Both the position numbers and the translations under genes were made by a program. Under the pieces are notes generated by a model, which was not told the origin of the DNA, did not search any database, and saw nothing but the letters and a program-made list of their open reading frames with translations. Positions 41,443 to 55,431 of a stretch of 64,000 nucleotides of DNA are shown here, one piece after another. Origin of the DNA: Symbiodinium natans (lineage: Eukaryota; Sar; Dinophyceae; Suessiales; Symbiodiniaceae). Location of the stretch: assembly GCA_905221605.1 (NCBI GenBank), contig CAJNDS010000480.1:884171-948170 (forward strand), read 5' to 3'. Each line of letters opens with the position of its first letter. The stretch's first letter is position 1.

Positions 41443-42945
41443 GATGTGGGCGAAGCTTGACACAGACCACGCCTCCGCGGCATCCCCGAAGGCGGCAGAG
41501 AACATCGACACGAACCGGGTGGCCTGGATCTTCGAGGAGCGGTTTTGAAGGGAGTCGAGGCTCAGTAGAGGGGTATGCTTCGCAGTTGCTGAAGTTCTAT
41601 GCGCTGTAAGCGTAGAAGCTCTCCCCCTTGTCCACGTGATGTCGTCTGCCTTAGGATGATTTCGTGACCTCGGTGCGACCTCGCCTGGGTGTCGTCATCT
41701 TGTCTGTCCCTTCCGGACCCTATTCAGGGCTTGCTGCACATGACCGCTTGCCCATGTCCGGGGCGCCTTTGATTCACGGGGAATGGCGGGTTGCCTCCGG
41801 TCTGGACTCGGACAGCGTTCTGCCACTGCATGAAAAAGGGTACGTAGCGGACTGTGACTGGGTGAGCATATTCATTCATGCACAGACTAGCGCGACAGGT
41901 GCTTGGAAAGGGATGTGATCTTCACCCGAACTATGGGCCAGTTCAGGCTTCGTGCAGGTGGTGAGGTTCTGCTTCGAGGTTGTGAGTTTGCTCTGGATGC
42001 GTTCCTGATCTCTCTTCCAGTGGCACGAGGTTTGCCGGTTTGCCGGTTTGCCGACTAAGGTCAGTTTGACACAGTCCAGTTTTGCATGAGATTTGCTGAC
42101 TTGTTGACTAATGTTCAAACATACTTGGACGCTTGGAGGTGCCTTTCTCACTGCCAGACCCGGCGCAAAAAAGCACAAAGGTTATGCAGTGATGCATTGT
42201 TATGCGTGGTTAGGGGTTTGTCGTTTTTTGAGCGCGCTGTGATCAAGGGTTGCAACAATTTCTGTCCGACCGCGCTTCTTTGCGCAACTGGTGCCGTGCA
42301 GCCCATCACGAACAGTCGGCTGCCCATTTGCCATCAACAGGTTCGTACTCACATCCACGAAGCCACGCCGTGCTATCCGAATCATCGTGGCGATTCTGGC
42401 AACAAGTAAATACTAAGTCTTGCCTGATAAAACGGGAGCCCTTGAGGATGATTTCCTTGTATCCGTCATTGCCAGGAGCCCTCGCAGCTTCGGGACGCCT
42501 TCGCCAAGGCACAGGAAATTTTCGGCCCACCCGTGAGGGTGAAGAATGGCTATGACCCCTCTTTCGATGCCATGAAGGACCGAGGGGCCAGCGCTTCACT
42601 TTGACATTGTTTGCTAGATTCTGCTAGATGGCTAGTAGCACAGTGAAGAATCCTGGTAGTGATGGTGAGCTGATTGCAAATGCTCCTTTCGCGAAAATCG
42701 ACCGTTACATCTCGTAGCGTTATTTCAATTATTTCTGTTGTTTTTCTTCAACTTTGGGCTCTATACTGCAAGCTCGGCTTCATCCTCATGGCCCGAAGGA
42801 CACCAAGGGATATCGGAATATCTTGGCGAACTACCGCTTCACCCCTGGCATGACTTGGGGAGCTTTAGCTGGTCGTGATCCAGCACATGCTGATGCATCT
42901 GCCAAGACTCACGCTGCCTGGGACAAGTTTCGGTGGTGGGCTTAG
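41443..42945 (+). CDS. multi-exon gene of unknown function
   Basis: Exon 41443-~41541 after CTGCACAG reads MWAKLDTDHASAASPKAAEN and ends VAWIFEE. An exon from 41656 after TTAG reads DDFVTSVRPRLGVVILSVPS. Exon 42476-~42595 after GCCAG reads EPSQLRDAFAKAQEIFGPPV and YDPSFDAMKD. The last exon, 42773-42945, after ACTGCAAG reads RLHPHGPKDTKGYRNILANY, TPGMTWGALAGRDP, and ends DKFRWWA, TAG. All four have natural composition and AG acceptors. The exact donors of exons 1 and 3 are ambiguous (GA or GT). No family is recognised. Confidence 0.6.
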
Positions 42946-43087
42946 TTTGAAATGGAAGCTGAGACATGCCGGGAATAAAAGCGATGTAAACGAGCATGGT
43001 CATGTCTCGAGGTGGGGTAGATCAGATCTGGCCTCCAAGTGCATCATCCTAGTGGGATCTAATGGGGTGCCAGGGGCCAATACTCAG

Positions 43088-43386
43088 GAGGTATCAAGAT
43101 CAAGAATCTAATAATGCTGAGGCAACTGCTCCTGGACACCTTCCTGAACATGGGCTTCATAGATGAGGCCAGCATGGATGAGGAGCTGCGGCAGTACCTT
43201 CATTGCAGCGATGCTGCCCGACGCTTCTACTGCTCGAAGCAGATGCGGAAGGAGCCGGTGGGCATTGTCGTGGAGATTCAGTACATGTTGCAGTCCTACT
43301 TTGACATGCGCAAGTATACGCACACATGGTACAAAATTGTGAGGGCTGAAGAGCCCGAGGCCCTCGTCTTGGATTACAACTCTTAG
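43088..43386 (+). CDS. C-terminal exon, about 98 residues, unknown function
   Basis: After ATACTCAG the frame reads GIKIKNLIMLRQLLLDTFLN, EASMDEELRQYLHCSDAARR, a central run QMRKEPVGIVVEIQYMLQSY, and ends ALVLDYNS with TAG. An internal ATG at 43114 could be a start instead. It is helical, with two Cys and several Tyr. It directly follows the previous gene on the same strand and may be its downstream neighbour. No family is recognised. Confidence 0.6.
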
Positions 43387-44109
43387 CAAGCCCCGGAATC
43401 CTGGGGTGGTTAATTTCCTTGCTGGTGCCCTGTTGGACCATTAGTCTCAAGTATTGATACCATTCCTTTTCTCGGTTTTCCAACCTCAAAATGATGCAGA
43501 CACAGGTGCCAGGCAAGTGTTACGACTGTTACGATGCTGCCCAAGGCAGCATCTTGGACGTGACGCAAGTTTAGACGCATTCCTGCAGTGTAAGAGCTTG
43601 GATCAGGGACAATCCTTCCTCAACATTCCATTATGCGTTTAATGCTTTGCCGTATCTCAAAGCCCTGCTCTCCTGATTCGGGTCCTTGCATGCTGCATCG
43701 AGTGCAGCTGGGGACATCCAGAGGAAGTCCCGAGCACTTCGCGCTTGCGCCGGGTGCCTTCAGCGCCCTGGCCAGCTCTGCACCACAGACCGTGCCTGGC
43801 AAGCCAAACCGATCCACGAGTGGAGGGTGGGGAGTCGTGTGTAGAAGCATCTGCAGACTGGAGATGCAAGGCACCTCGAAGGCCGTGCCGCTCCTATACT
43901 ACAAGCAACACGGGCATCGGGTGGTGTAAGGACCCTCATGAAAAGCTCGCAATAGGAATGGATTCATTTCTTACCCCAAAATTCGAGTGCAATTCTGCAA
44001 GTTACTTGGTTGGACATTGATGATCTTTGTGAGACCTTTGCATTCCTCTGAGTTCTTCTTGCATGCATCAGCCTCCTTTCTCCTTGTCCCTTCCTCACCC
44101 CTTGTTTCC
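43387..44109. other. no firm gene; short open + frames
   Basis: A segment at about 43632-43676 (YAFNALPYLKALLS then stop) and one ending at 44020 (KDPHEKLAIGMDSFLTPKFE) are protein-like, but no joins are visible. Confidence 0.25.
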
Positions 44110-44975
44110 TTCAGCTTGGCTTGAGTGACAAATTCACTAACAAATATGCCTTCGACCAAGCCAAAAAAGGCACACCTTGGGCCCAGCGCCAGGAGAAGAA
44201 GAAGAAGTTGACTGCTGCCTCACGCACCCAGCTCTCCCCAGGGGCTCCATGCATAACAATCCCCAAGAAGGCATCCAGCCAAGATGTGACAACTCTGGGG
44301 TATAAAAATGCTGGCCTTTTCGACTAGAAGGAGGTGGCCGAGTTCCTGGGTTTTCCAGAGTCAGCTGCCCTCCTGCAGCAAGTGTGCCAGGGAACAAAAT
44401 GGAGAAGGATGGTAGCAAGAACATAGCTGGGATTCAGCAGTTCACATGTGCCTTACAAGGGGCCAGGGGTTGGGCACCAACTCGCTGCTGGCTGTGGCAA
44501 ATTTGATTGCCATGGGCCTCCATCACCAAGCAGCCACCCTGCAAGCCCCAAACACATAACCTGTGCTTGGCAGGAAAAGGAGCGTGAGCTTTCAAAGACC
44601 ATCAAGAAGCTCAGAGAGATGTATGTGGTGCTCCTGGCATTTGAGCTGCCGAAACAACAAGGGCTGCAGCAGGTGGCATTGTTGGAAGTGCGCAATGCAG
44701 TACTGAGAGCTCAAGAAACATGGTGATGATCTTCATCGACCACAGGACGTACGTGTGGCATTGGTCCTTGAGTCTTGACAGCTTTGATGCATCAATTGGT
44801 GCAGTTGGGTATGGACTGTGGTGTGATTGCACTGGAAGAACTGACGAGGACTTTGCAGCTACCCAAACCTTTCACAATGGTGAATCACAACAATCACTGG
44901 GTACTTATGTGGCTTACAAAGGTCCATGCCAGGGGGGTTACGTTCTTCCCCATGCGCCTCCCGCTGCCTTGAGAT
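44110..44975 (+). pseudogene. degenerate intronless ORF, possible transposon relic
   Basis: A continuous protein-like reading exists without splice sites but with lesions. It begins LSDKFTNKYAFDQAKKGTPW, reads ASSQDVTTLGYKNAGLFD, then an in-frame TAG, then KEVAEFLGFPESAALLQQVC, then another TAG. It continues after a frame change as GLGTNSLLAVANLIAMGLHH, then ELSKTIKKLREMYVVLLAFE, stops again, and resumes as MHQLVQLGMDCGVIALEELT and NHNNHWVLMWL. At least two stops and two frame changes rule out a working gene. Lack of introns suggests a retrocopy or transposon ORF. The family is not recognised. Confidence 0.5.
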
Positions 44976-45377
44976 AGTTTGGACAAATGTCATCGAACTG
45001 ATCTCTTAGAAAATTAACGTTAGTTACACCAACGAAAACAACGCAATATCTCGACCTCGGGATGACTGAGATTGTCAGCCCAAAGCCAAAACAAAAACTC
45101 TCAACAAAAATAGTTCTGAGACCTGATCTTCGACCCGTGCTGTTGGCTCCAGGATGGTCTGGGTAGTCGCTCCGCCCCATGCTGAAAAAGTGAAAAAAAA
45201 AGTGATTTGAGAAGAGTGGCGTCACTCCCAGACAGCGCAGCCCTAGACTCTAGGCGCATCTAGGCACGTCTAGGAACGTCTAGCCAGCCCTGTGCCTCCA
45301 TCGCCTGTTGAGCCGCCGAAGCGGGAGGTGGATCAGCAGCGAGTTCTATTTTGCGAGCATCCCTGGTCCACTTGAGG

Positions 45378-48300
45378 ATGGCAGATCCACGTGGCTACTA
45401 TGCTGTCCTGGGCGTGTGAAACCTACTGACTCCTTCTCAATGTCATAGCCTTTAATCTGTAAGTCCCAGCTTGTGATTGCGTAAGGTGGCAAAGGATGCG
45501 AGCGAGGCGGATGTGAAGAAGGCATATCGCAAGGAGGGCCACCAGTCACGGTAAAACAACATCTGTGGAACGTTTGCTGAAAAGAGACATGTCTCTGAAG
45601 GAAGCCTTGAAGTGGCATCCAGACAAGAATCCCGACAACAAGGCGCCTAGTCAGATTGGTCGAAAAGTTCTACCATGTCGGCTCCCAACTGCAAATCCGC
45701 AAATCGCAGCAAGAATCGTGCCATCTTAGTGTCATCTTGGACCACCACGGTCGCCCATGAGTGGGGACACTGCACGGTAGCTGAAATCCATGGTAAGTCA
45801 CAGTTTCACTTTCTGGCCATTTCTGCTCCTTCGAGGAAGAAGCTGAGAAGAAATTCAAAGCCGTGGCCGAGGCGGCTTCCATTTGCTGCCCAAGTAAGAC
45901 CCACATCACGAATCACAGCCCAAATCCTACCATGTCGAGTCTCGTCAAGCCCGCCCAAAACGAGTCCAGGCCTATGAGGTCCTGTCAGACGCGGGGAAGA
46001 GAGCCGCCTACGACCGTGGCGAGGTTCGTTCTGCGGTTTTTTGAAGTTCTTAGAAGTTCTAGGGCTTTGCCAAGAGGCCGCCCCCCCCCCCCCCAATGCA
46101 TGAACCATAGCATGATACCGGTTACGAAGGCGCGGGACGTTTGAACTTGTAGCTTCCACCTGTAGATTCCCGATGTTGTGTCTGTTGATTTGCTGTTATC
46201 TGCACGGAGCCGCAGAGGGGTCAAATCAGGCAATGTTCAGGACTCTTTGCTGGCAATATCTTGCCCACTTCTTGTGCCAATGCTTTGTTCCGGTCCAAGG
46301 CTTTCGAAGGAAACGGAGGTGGATTCCATGCCGGATTCGGTGCGGCACTCGTCTGGAATTCTCTTGATACGATGTCATGTGTCTTCATGCTGTGAGGAAG
46401 AGCACAGTAAGAACGGACTCTCCCTGCTGTGGCAACTCCCCATTTGGTATGTTATCTCTTTGCACCCTTCTCGCAGGCGACGCTTTCAGTGTCTTCGAGA
46501 AGGCTCTTGAGCAATGCCAAGTTCTTTCGGGGGGGTGTGGGAACTGGACAGATGGACAACGGGCAGGAGGGTACGAGTTTCCAGCCCTGACTAGGAATAA
46601 ACATGACGTTTCTTGAGCCCTAGCGGCCACTCCTGGCGCCCACAAGTCTTTCGAGTTCTGCCAGTTCTTTGGGGGCCGCGACCCTTTCGCCGAGATGGAC
46701 CGGAGCCCCATCTGCAACCCAAGTCTAACAGTCAACGTTGATGTGGTGCTGCTCGTATTGAATCATGTGCAACTCGTTTTCGGAGTTTGAACTTACTTGA
46801 AAGCAGGGGCGGTATGTTTTCCTTCGTCACCTGCAGCCCCAAACTCAAATCCTTCTGACCCACTTAGTGACTCAGTACTTGCCCGTTGCCAAGGATGTTC
46901 GCAGAGATGCATGGGGCCCCCAGGCTCGTCGGTGAGTGTGCTTCGGAACTCTTTACGAACAGTGGCTGGCAGCTGGAAGAATGATTTTGCAAGCAAGCAC
47001 TGTGATCGGGGTTCTATCCCAAGTAAGATTTTCACGACTTCTCACAGGATCTTGGCTGACGATTGCTAAGTCACCCTTCGTTGAACTGCTTGGTCTGCGC
47101 ATGTATGTGACAGGCCCTTGTTCCCTCCACTGCATCAATGGGCTTGAGCTTGAATTCTAGCCTGCAGTATACTGGAAGCTGGCGCGACAAGTCGTTGTTT
47201 CGTTTGCTTTCTCAGTGGTACTACCAGTGGACCTCCCCCTGTCTCAAGGACCTCACACCCACCATGCCCTGTGGCGCAACGTGTTCACAATGAAGAAACG
47301 GCCAGGGCGATTAACTATTCACACCGCAAGCGTTCTTCTGCCCAGGTTTTAGCAAATGGATAAATCGCATCCTACGCCCCATGCATTGTCCAGATTGCCA
47401 ACCCTTTCAAAGTTCTCCACCAGGACTTGCGCTGGTCACCCTAATTGGAAGGTTTGCTTGAACTACATGCATATAAGCTGCTCGGGTGATGATTATGGTG
47501 GTGGTCATGATGTTCTCGCCGTTTTTAGCCAACAAGCAGAGAAGGCTTTCGTGTTGGCAAGGGGACTTTTGGCAAGCCGCAAGCCCGAATAAATCGAAAG
47601 CATGGCAAAGAGGCCGGGTGGCGGCGCAGCTCGCGGTGGTGCGAGATCCAGCTTCGGCACGCCCTGCAACGCTTGCAAACTTTCCAAGTGCATGTGTGAG
47701 GAAGGAAAATGTACTGCTCACGCCCGCCGCCTCGGCCTTGCCCGGCGTTTATGGTTTGTGACAGTCGAGAGGCCGTATAAGATCTCGTTGCTGCGGTCTT
47801 TTCAGGAGAAGCGAGATGGCCCGGGTTGAATGCACACTCCAGGGGGGGGTCCATAGGGGCCATGGAGATCCATGGGCCTTTGACCCTGCTAGGTGTCCGC
47901 TACGTCGACAGACCCTGAACATCCGCGAGACTCCAAGAAACTCCATGGTTAAGGGAGAGGTTTGGCATTAGTGGAGCCTCCTTACGTTTCACCGGTGAGG
48001 AGGGTGGGCGAATGGGGCGCATGGCAGGGCCGCTTTAGATCGGGAGAAAGTTGTTGGTGAAGGTTCGACAGGATGGAAGGGGTCGAAGGTCCAGCGCGTC
48101 CACAGCAAGCCAAGTGGTGCATAGGGAACAAGAGCTCTCTGAGTTACCCGCCTTGGGCCTGGGGCTTCCACGTATCAACCACGTAGGCCCAGACGTCACT
48201 ACCGGTTTGGACATCACCGATTCTATACATGCATGCATGCATGCAGAGAGGCGGGTAGGGGGGGGGTCACCACCTTTTGCATTTTTTCAAGCGATTTCAC

Positions 48301-50584
48301 TCTTTCTTTCTTTGTCAATTTTCTTAATTGAAAATGGCGAGCACATGAATTGCAAAGCAACTTCATTTGCATTTCTTTTGTGATTTTTCTATCGCTGTAA
48401 TTGACATTTTAATTGATTTCAATGAACTTTAATTCGTTTGTCCTATTTCTCATTGAATTTGAAAGTACTGTCAGTGATTTCGATTTATTGTTGAGATGAA
48501 GTTGCGGGGATGTGCGTGGGGGGGAGGGGGCGGGTGGGTGAGGGGGGCCGGAGGTGGGTGGAGGGGGGGTGGGGTGGAGGTGGGTTGAGGGGAGGGGGGG
48601 GGGTGGATTTCAAAAGCGCGCTAGACGGCGAGCTCTCAGGTAGGCCAATTCGGCCTGGAGGTAGAGACAACGTAGCCCACGCATATTCTGACATTGCCTG
48701 TGCCGCAATTTTTGTTGTTGTGGTAGTAGTGGCTTTCTGGGCATTGTCAGCATGGTTCAATGCTTTCTAGGCTTGAACCAAGTACAGATCATCATATTGG
48801 GATGTGTTGCAGCCACGACGGCAGCTTTGAAACGTAGACTACATTCCTAGTTTGATTCTTACTTGTGGGGGAATGTTCCACAATGGCGTATTGTACTGTT
48901 ATTGATTGGTCTACGGGTTGCAGGCATGTTCGACGACCCTTTCTTCCAGAACGGTTTCGGCAGGGTCCCCATCATCACGTGGCATAGCAGGGTCTGTCGA
49001 CAGGCTGAACCTTGCACGCAAAAGTCTACACAGTCCTAGCCCAGCTGTCCCAACTCGACATGGTTGCTGTACGATGCGCTGCAAATACACAAGCAATCAC
49101 AAGCACAAAAATAAGGCAGGACGTTTTTTTTTTGCAAACTCTGCAACGGCATAGAGCCCAAGGTGGTGGCGGCGGCGCTTCGTCTTTCAGCTCCTTCAGC
49201 AGCTCTATGGGTGGAGGGAGCGGAGGCTCACCGCCCCTTCACTAGCCGCACTAACGCCTGCCCTTTCACAGCTTTGCTACACGCTGACGATCCGCTGGTT
49301 CTTCGTTGGGTGTAGCTGGGTTACAACGCTTGCCATACGTATCCGTAAACCTGGGAACTTCGAGAAACCCAGGTGCCTTCCAGATGTTCAGGGTTGCCAC
49401 CTGTCCAGGCACGATGACCAGCACGACAACCACCACCAGGTTACTGCGGGAATGATTTCTAGGATTTCTTTCGTTGGTTCTCAAGACATCGGCCTTTGGA
49501 TACGGATTGCCGTTTGGATTAACTAGCGATTCTTGCATCTTCTTGCAGCACCTTGCTTGGTCGCCATAGACATAGTTTTCGGATTTTGGCTTGCACTTCT
49601 GGGACTGCCTCGACAGCCGCTTCTTCTCAGTCTTGCAGCGAAGTGGGCTCATCTCAAGGATTGTGAACGGCCAGAAGGTCACTGTCACAGAGAAGACAGC
49701 TTGGCTCTCAGCACAAGGGATAGGACATGTCCGCTAAGGCTTGTCACCAAAAAGCAAGCCATAGAGGCAGTGCAAGCTAGGAAGCCGTTTTTCGCTAGTT
49801 ATCCTTGTAATGTTGACCCTTCGCGCAAGTTGTGGCTCCCCAAAATAAGCAAGCGGGGACCTAGAGGCATTGCGAGGACTCTCTTTAATGCACACACCCT
49901 TTGTCCTTTGATAATTAAGACGTTTAAAGAAACGGAAGAGGGTCCCACACTCGGACACATCATCCGAGAAACATATGCGTGCTTGTTTCCAACTAGCGTC
50001 TTAGCAACTGCCGGCTTCAAGTGGGCGTTCGTTCAGGATTCCATGATTGCCTGCATGCGCACAATTCCCCATGTGGTCACCGTGTACCGTGCAGAACGGC
50101 CTGCGGTCGATGGCAGCAAGGGCTCCCTGTTGTCGCTTGTAAACATGGACAGCTGGAAATGAGCCTACATTTCTGTGATGCAGAAGAACATGAAGAACCC
50201 TTAGCCCTACATAGCACCTGAATCGCCCTAGTTGAATTTGATCCCAAGGTTCGCAAGCCCGACGGTACCGTCGAGACCACCCGAAGCGAGTCCACCGGCG
50301 ACTCCAACAGTGGCGGCACGGCAGGCAAAGGGCTTGCAAGGGCTTCAAACCTCCAGCTTCCAGCTCAAGAGTTTAATCTATAGAGAAAGGGCACTAGCAA
50401 ACATGTAGAATGTAGATTTGCAAACATGTCATGTTCCAATGTTCTAACTTGTGAGGTGTGTTACCCCAATCCAATGACAGGCATGCTGGGAGGCTTCGAT
50501 GGGTTCTTCGCCGGGGGCGGGAGGCAGCAGCCCTTCGGGCTCGGCTGGCCCGGACACTCAGAAGACCAGTTGTGGCTCCGGTAA
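45378..50584 (+). CDS. DNAJB6: class B J-domain co-chaperone (DnaJ/Hsp40, DNAJB6-like)
   Basis: A J-domain protein stimulates Hsp70 ATPase and passes clients to it. The exons are 45378-45413 (ATG; MADPRGYYAVLG), 45486-45537 (VAKDASEADVKKAYRKE), 45605-45642 (LKWHPDKNPDNK, the HPD motif), 45836-45871 (EEAEKKFKAVAE), 45970-46023 (AYEVLSDAGKRAAYDRGE), 46300-46339 (AFEGNGGGFHAGFG), 46477-46502 (DAFSVFEK), 46665-~46698 (FFGGRDPFAEM), 48924-48959 (MFDDPFFQNGF), 49157-49225 (Gly/Ser-rich, ASSFSSFSSSMGGGSGG), 50249-~50328 (VRKPDGTVETTRSES) and 50481-50584 (GMLGGFDGFFAGGG..., TAA). The J domain is complete, followed by a G/F region and a Ser-rich segment as in DNAJB6-type proteins. There is no zinc-finger region. 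Phases match through the first eight exons. Donors are GT or GC. Confidence 0.9.
46700..48923. other. 2.2-kb intron of the J-domain gene
   Basis: It holds scattered + frames: about 47602 with a Cys-rich run (CNACKLSKCMCEEGKC), and about 48660-48768 with a hydrophobic run (IFVVVVVVAFWALSAWF). There is a CATG repeat at 48228-48244 and a G-rich tract at 48508-48606. None shows convincing joins to the J-domain exons, so they may be nested genes or chance. Confidence 0.35.
48508..48606 (+). repeat. G-rich tract
   Basis: About 100 bp of GGGTGG/GGGGAGG units, dense in G runs, likely able to form G-quadruplexes. Confidence 0.8.
49533..50162 (+). CDS. 209-codon open frame inside a J-domain gene intron
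   Basis: The frame is open from about 49533 to TGA at 50160-50162, between J-domain exons at 49157 and 50249. The later two-thirds look like protein (KKQAIEAVQARKPFFASYPC, GIARTLFNAHTLCPLIIKTF, GHIIRETYACLFPTSVLATA). It has no introns. The first third overlaps a minus frame (49266-49688) that also reads well and has a valine-rich hydrophobic run. It may be a nested retro-derived gene, or chance at the upper end of expected ORF lengths. Not recognised. Confidence 0.3.
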   Translation: MHLLAAPCLVAIDIVFGFWLALLGLPRQPLLLSLAAKWAHLKDCERPEGHCHREDSLALSTRDRTCPLRLVTKKQAIEAVQARKPFFASYPCNVDPSRKLWLPKISKRGPRGIARTLFNAHTLCPLIIKTFKETEEGPTLGHIIRETYACLFPTSVLATAGFKWAFVQDSMIACMRTIPHVVTVYRAERPAVDGSKGSLLSLVNMDSWK

Positions 50585-50842
50585 TTCCTTGTCTGTTTTT
50601 TTTTTATATCAGTTGTGACAAATTCAAGAGTATCCTTGTTCAACAGTGTTGGCACCATCAGCACCATCACCATGCTTGGTTGCTGTGTTGGGGTTCTTTG
50701 CAAAGGCCTCGAAAAAATGAATTGAGTTCGCTCACTTGGCCCCGGCCCCAAGTGATGAAAACAAGAAAAACAAGAAAAAACAAGGGGGTGGAATTTAGAC
50801 TAGTTTCGACTCTCTTCTCTACTTCTCTGCTTTTCAAGTTCA

Positions 50843-51045
50843 ACCAGGTTCGAACCCAGAATTGGAACCTGGGTTTGAACCTAGGTTCCAAACCCAAACC
50901 TGGGTTTGCCGGAAAAAAGTTGTTCGAACCTGGGTTCAAGAACCTGGGTTGGAGAACCTGGGTTTTTACCTGGGGTCGGAACCCAGGTTGGAACCCAAAC
51001 TGTTGCACTATTAAGTTTGGAAACCAGGTTCACCTAGGTTAAACC
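50843..51045. repeat. self-complementary AACCTGGGTT / AACCCAGGTT repeat
   Basis: A cluster of about 12 copies of AACCTGGGTT and its complement in both orientations, with spacers such as GAACC and TTGG. The region can fold back extensively. Confidence 0.85.
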
Positions 51046-52339
51046 CCAGGGACCACACCTTCCATAATTACCTATGCTGGGACAGCAGGGCCCAGACGGC
51101 CGAAGTGCGCTCGGTACGAAGAAATCCCTCATAGTCGCCAGGTGTAAGGAAATGTTTTCGTAGCCTTTGAGCTTGGCTCTTTGAGGTTATCTTGGAGTCT
51201 GTTTCCCCCCCCCCCCCCGCTTTCACCAAACCATCCTAAACCCCACATCTGCACACCCCAAAAGCCCCAAACCCTTACATACCTAACACGAAGCCGAACC
51301 GCACCAAAACGAACATAGACCCCGAAACTGCTTAAGCCCCTATGCTTCAACCCCTGAAGTCTTAAACTCAAAGCCTTCTGACTGCTTTTGTACTGTTGTA
51401 CGCAGTTAGAAGAGCTGCTCAGCTGGCAGGTAGAGCTCCGAGAGCTCACAAAGTGCGGCTCCTGGGATCCTGGCATTTCGCTCTCTCCAGGAAATCCCAA
51501 AATCTGTTGAACGTTAAAACGAGTCCAGCCGTTTCTTCATGGTGCACCGGCTTTCGCAAATGCGAGCTCAGTATGAGGTGCCTCAGGCCCTGGTCGTTCT
51601 CGCGGCACGACGAGCTACCCGTAGCTGCTAAATCTAATTCGGTTGACAGTCTGATGTGAAGTATGCTCAAAGCGCACTTCACAGTGCTGCTTGAACCTTT
51701 GTGTGTTTTCCGTAGTGCGGTGTAGAGAAGCCGCAAGCACTCGCAACAGGACAGGTCTAATTCGCGCGATGCTCGATCAGAGACCAGAGACTGTGACACA
51801 GCTGCGCTCGGTCCGTACAGGCGATCGTGTCTGCACGCAGCAACGCGCTCACAATCTTTCCGCTTGCGTTCATCACGGTAGGTCATTGACGAGGTTGTTC
51901 CTTCGTACAAATCGTTTGTCAATGTCATGAGGCCAGACCGTCGAAACCTGTCGGAGTAGCTTTGCACTCGCTCTGCACTTCAGAAGGCTTTCCCACCGCG
52001 CGAATTGGGGAGACAATGCGTGAGGATTATTCTGCTTAGCTTCGGAACGCCTAAGAAGCATCCTCGTCGTCGTAGGGCCCGGAGTGAGACTCACATTTTC
52101 AAGTTGTGGCTGCATTCATCCGGCGCTCAAATCGAAGGGAGGCTCCGAGATGTGTGCAAATTACGTGTAACCACTTGTGTGATCGACGATCGGTCTTAGC
52201 ATGACCTTAGCTCGGAAATAATCAACACTCAGGGTGAGTGTTATGTTTAAGGAGGTTGTGATTGATCATATTTTCCTACCCAAATGCACCTCCAAGAGGT
52301 TCATGCTGATGATTTTGGTCTCCCTATGCTGGTTTACAG
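51046..52339. other. no firm gene
   Basis: A short exon-like segment at about 51408-51431 (LEELLSWQ) lies between GTACGCAG and a GTAGAG donor, and reading on gives VELRELTK. A 173-codon minus frame at 51446-51967 is open and protein-like in parts. Neither is settled. The stretch 51190-51360 is C-rich and telomere-like. Confidence 0.25.
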
Positions 52340-54687
<2,348 letters not shown>

Positions 54688-54778
54688 GCAAGAGTAAGAG
54701 CTAAGACAGATCACACACCGGTCGAACATTGCAAGGGATGTGTCTTTTCGATCTTCGATTTTCTTCAACCCCTTCATC

Positions 54779-54864
54779 AGTGGGTGTCAGCGACCATGGA
54801 AGAGATGATTGCGCTAATTCACGAAATGCAGAAGAAGGTTCAGGCGCATCTGAAGTTGCAATGA
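54779..54864 (+). CDS. short helical exon, unrecognised
   Basis: After CTTCATCAG the frame reads WVSATMEEMIALIHEMQKKV and stops at TGA. It reads as an amphipathic helix. It could be the last exon of the 52.3-54.7 kb gene, but the phase from 54687 does not fit directly. Confidence 0.3.
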
Positions 54865-55431
54865 ATGGCTGCGCTAAGCCTACAGAACAGCAGCTTAGAA
54901 CTGACCGCCTTATGTAGTTTTCTCGTTTTTCTTAGCCCGCAGCCCATGGCTGGTGCGACTTCGAAGAAGCGGCGATGGCAAAGTGTCTCATCGTTGCCAG
55001 GCTCATGATGTACCGAGACTCAGCGCGACACCAGGAGCTAGGTCTTCAGGTAAATTCGACCACGCAGGATGAAGTGCCCAAAGGGGTTTTGTGACTTTGC
55101 CCACTTCGGGAACTCGTGCAGAGCACAGCACCCAATATGGAAAGACAATTGTGACCTGCACTGATATGGAGGGCTGCGAAAATCTGAGAAAGCGGTTCCT
55201 TAAAGAATGGAGATCCTGAAGCTGTATCCAACAAATGAGGACACGTCGGACATGGTACAAATTTCAGCGCTGCGCAGCACGACTTCTTTTATTTTACACA
55301 AGCAGAAAAAAACAAAAGCAGTAACCCTGACTGTATCTAGGCCCCATCGTGAGTTGTATACACGGAGCTCCAATACTTGTTTCTTATTTCTCAAATATTT
55401 GAGCAATCAAGGCCTGCATCTCCCTTTCCAG
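54865..55431. other. one possible start exon, otherwise nothing
   Basis: At 55207-55254 an ATG opens MEILKLYPTNEDTSDM, ending at a GTACAA donor. It is in the right place to begin the following chain, but the phases do not join without another exon. Confidence 0.3.
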
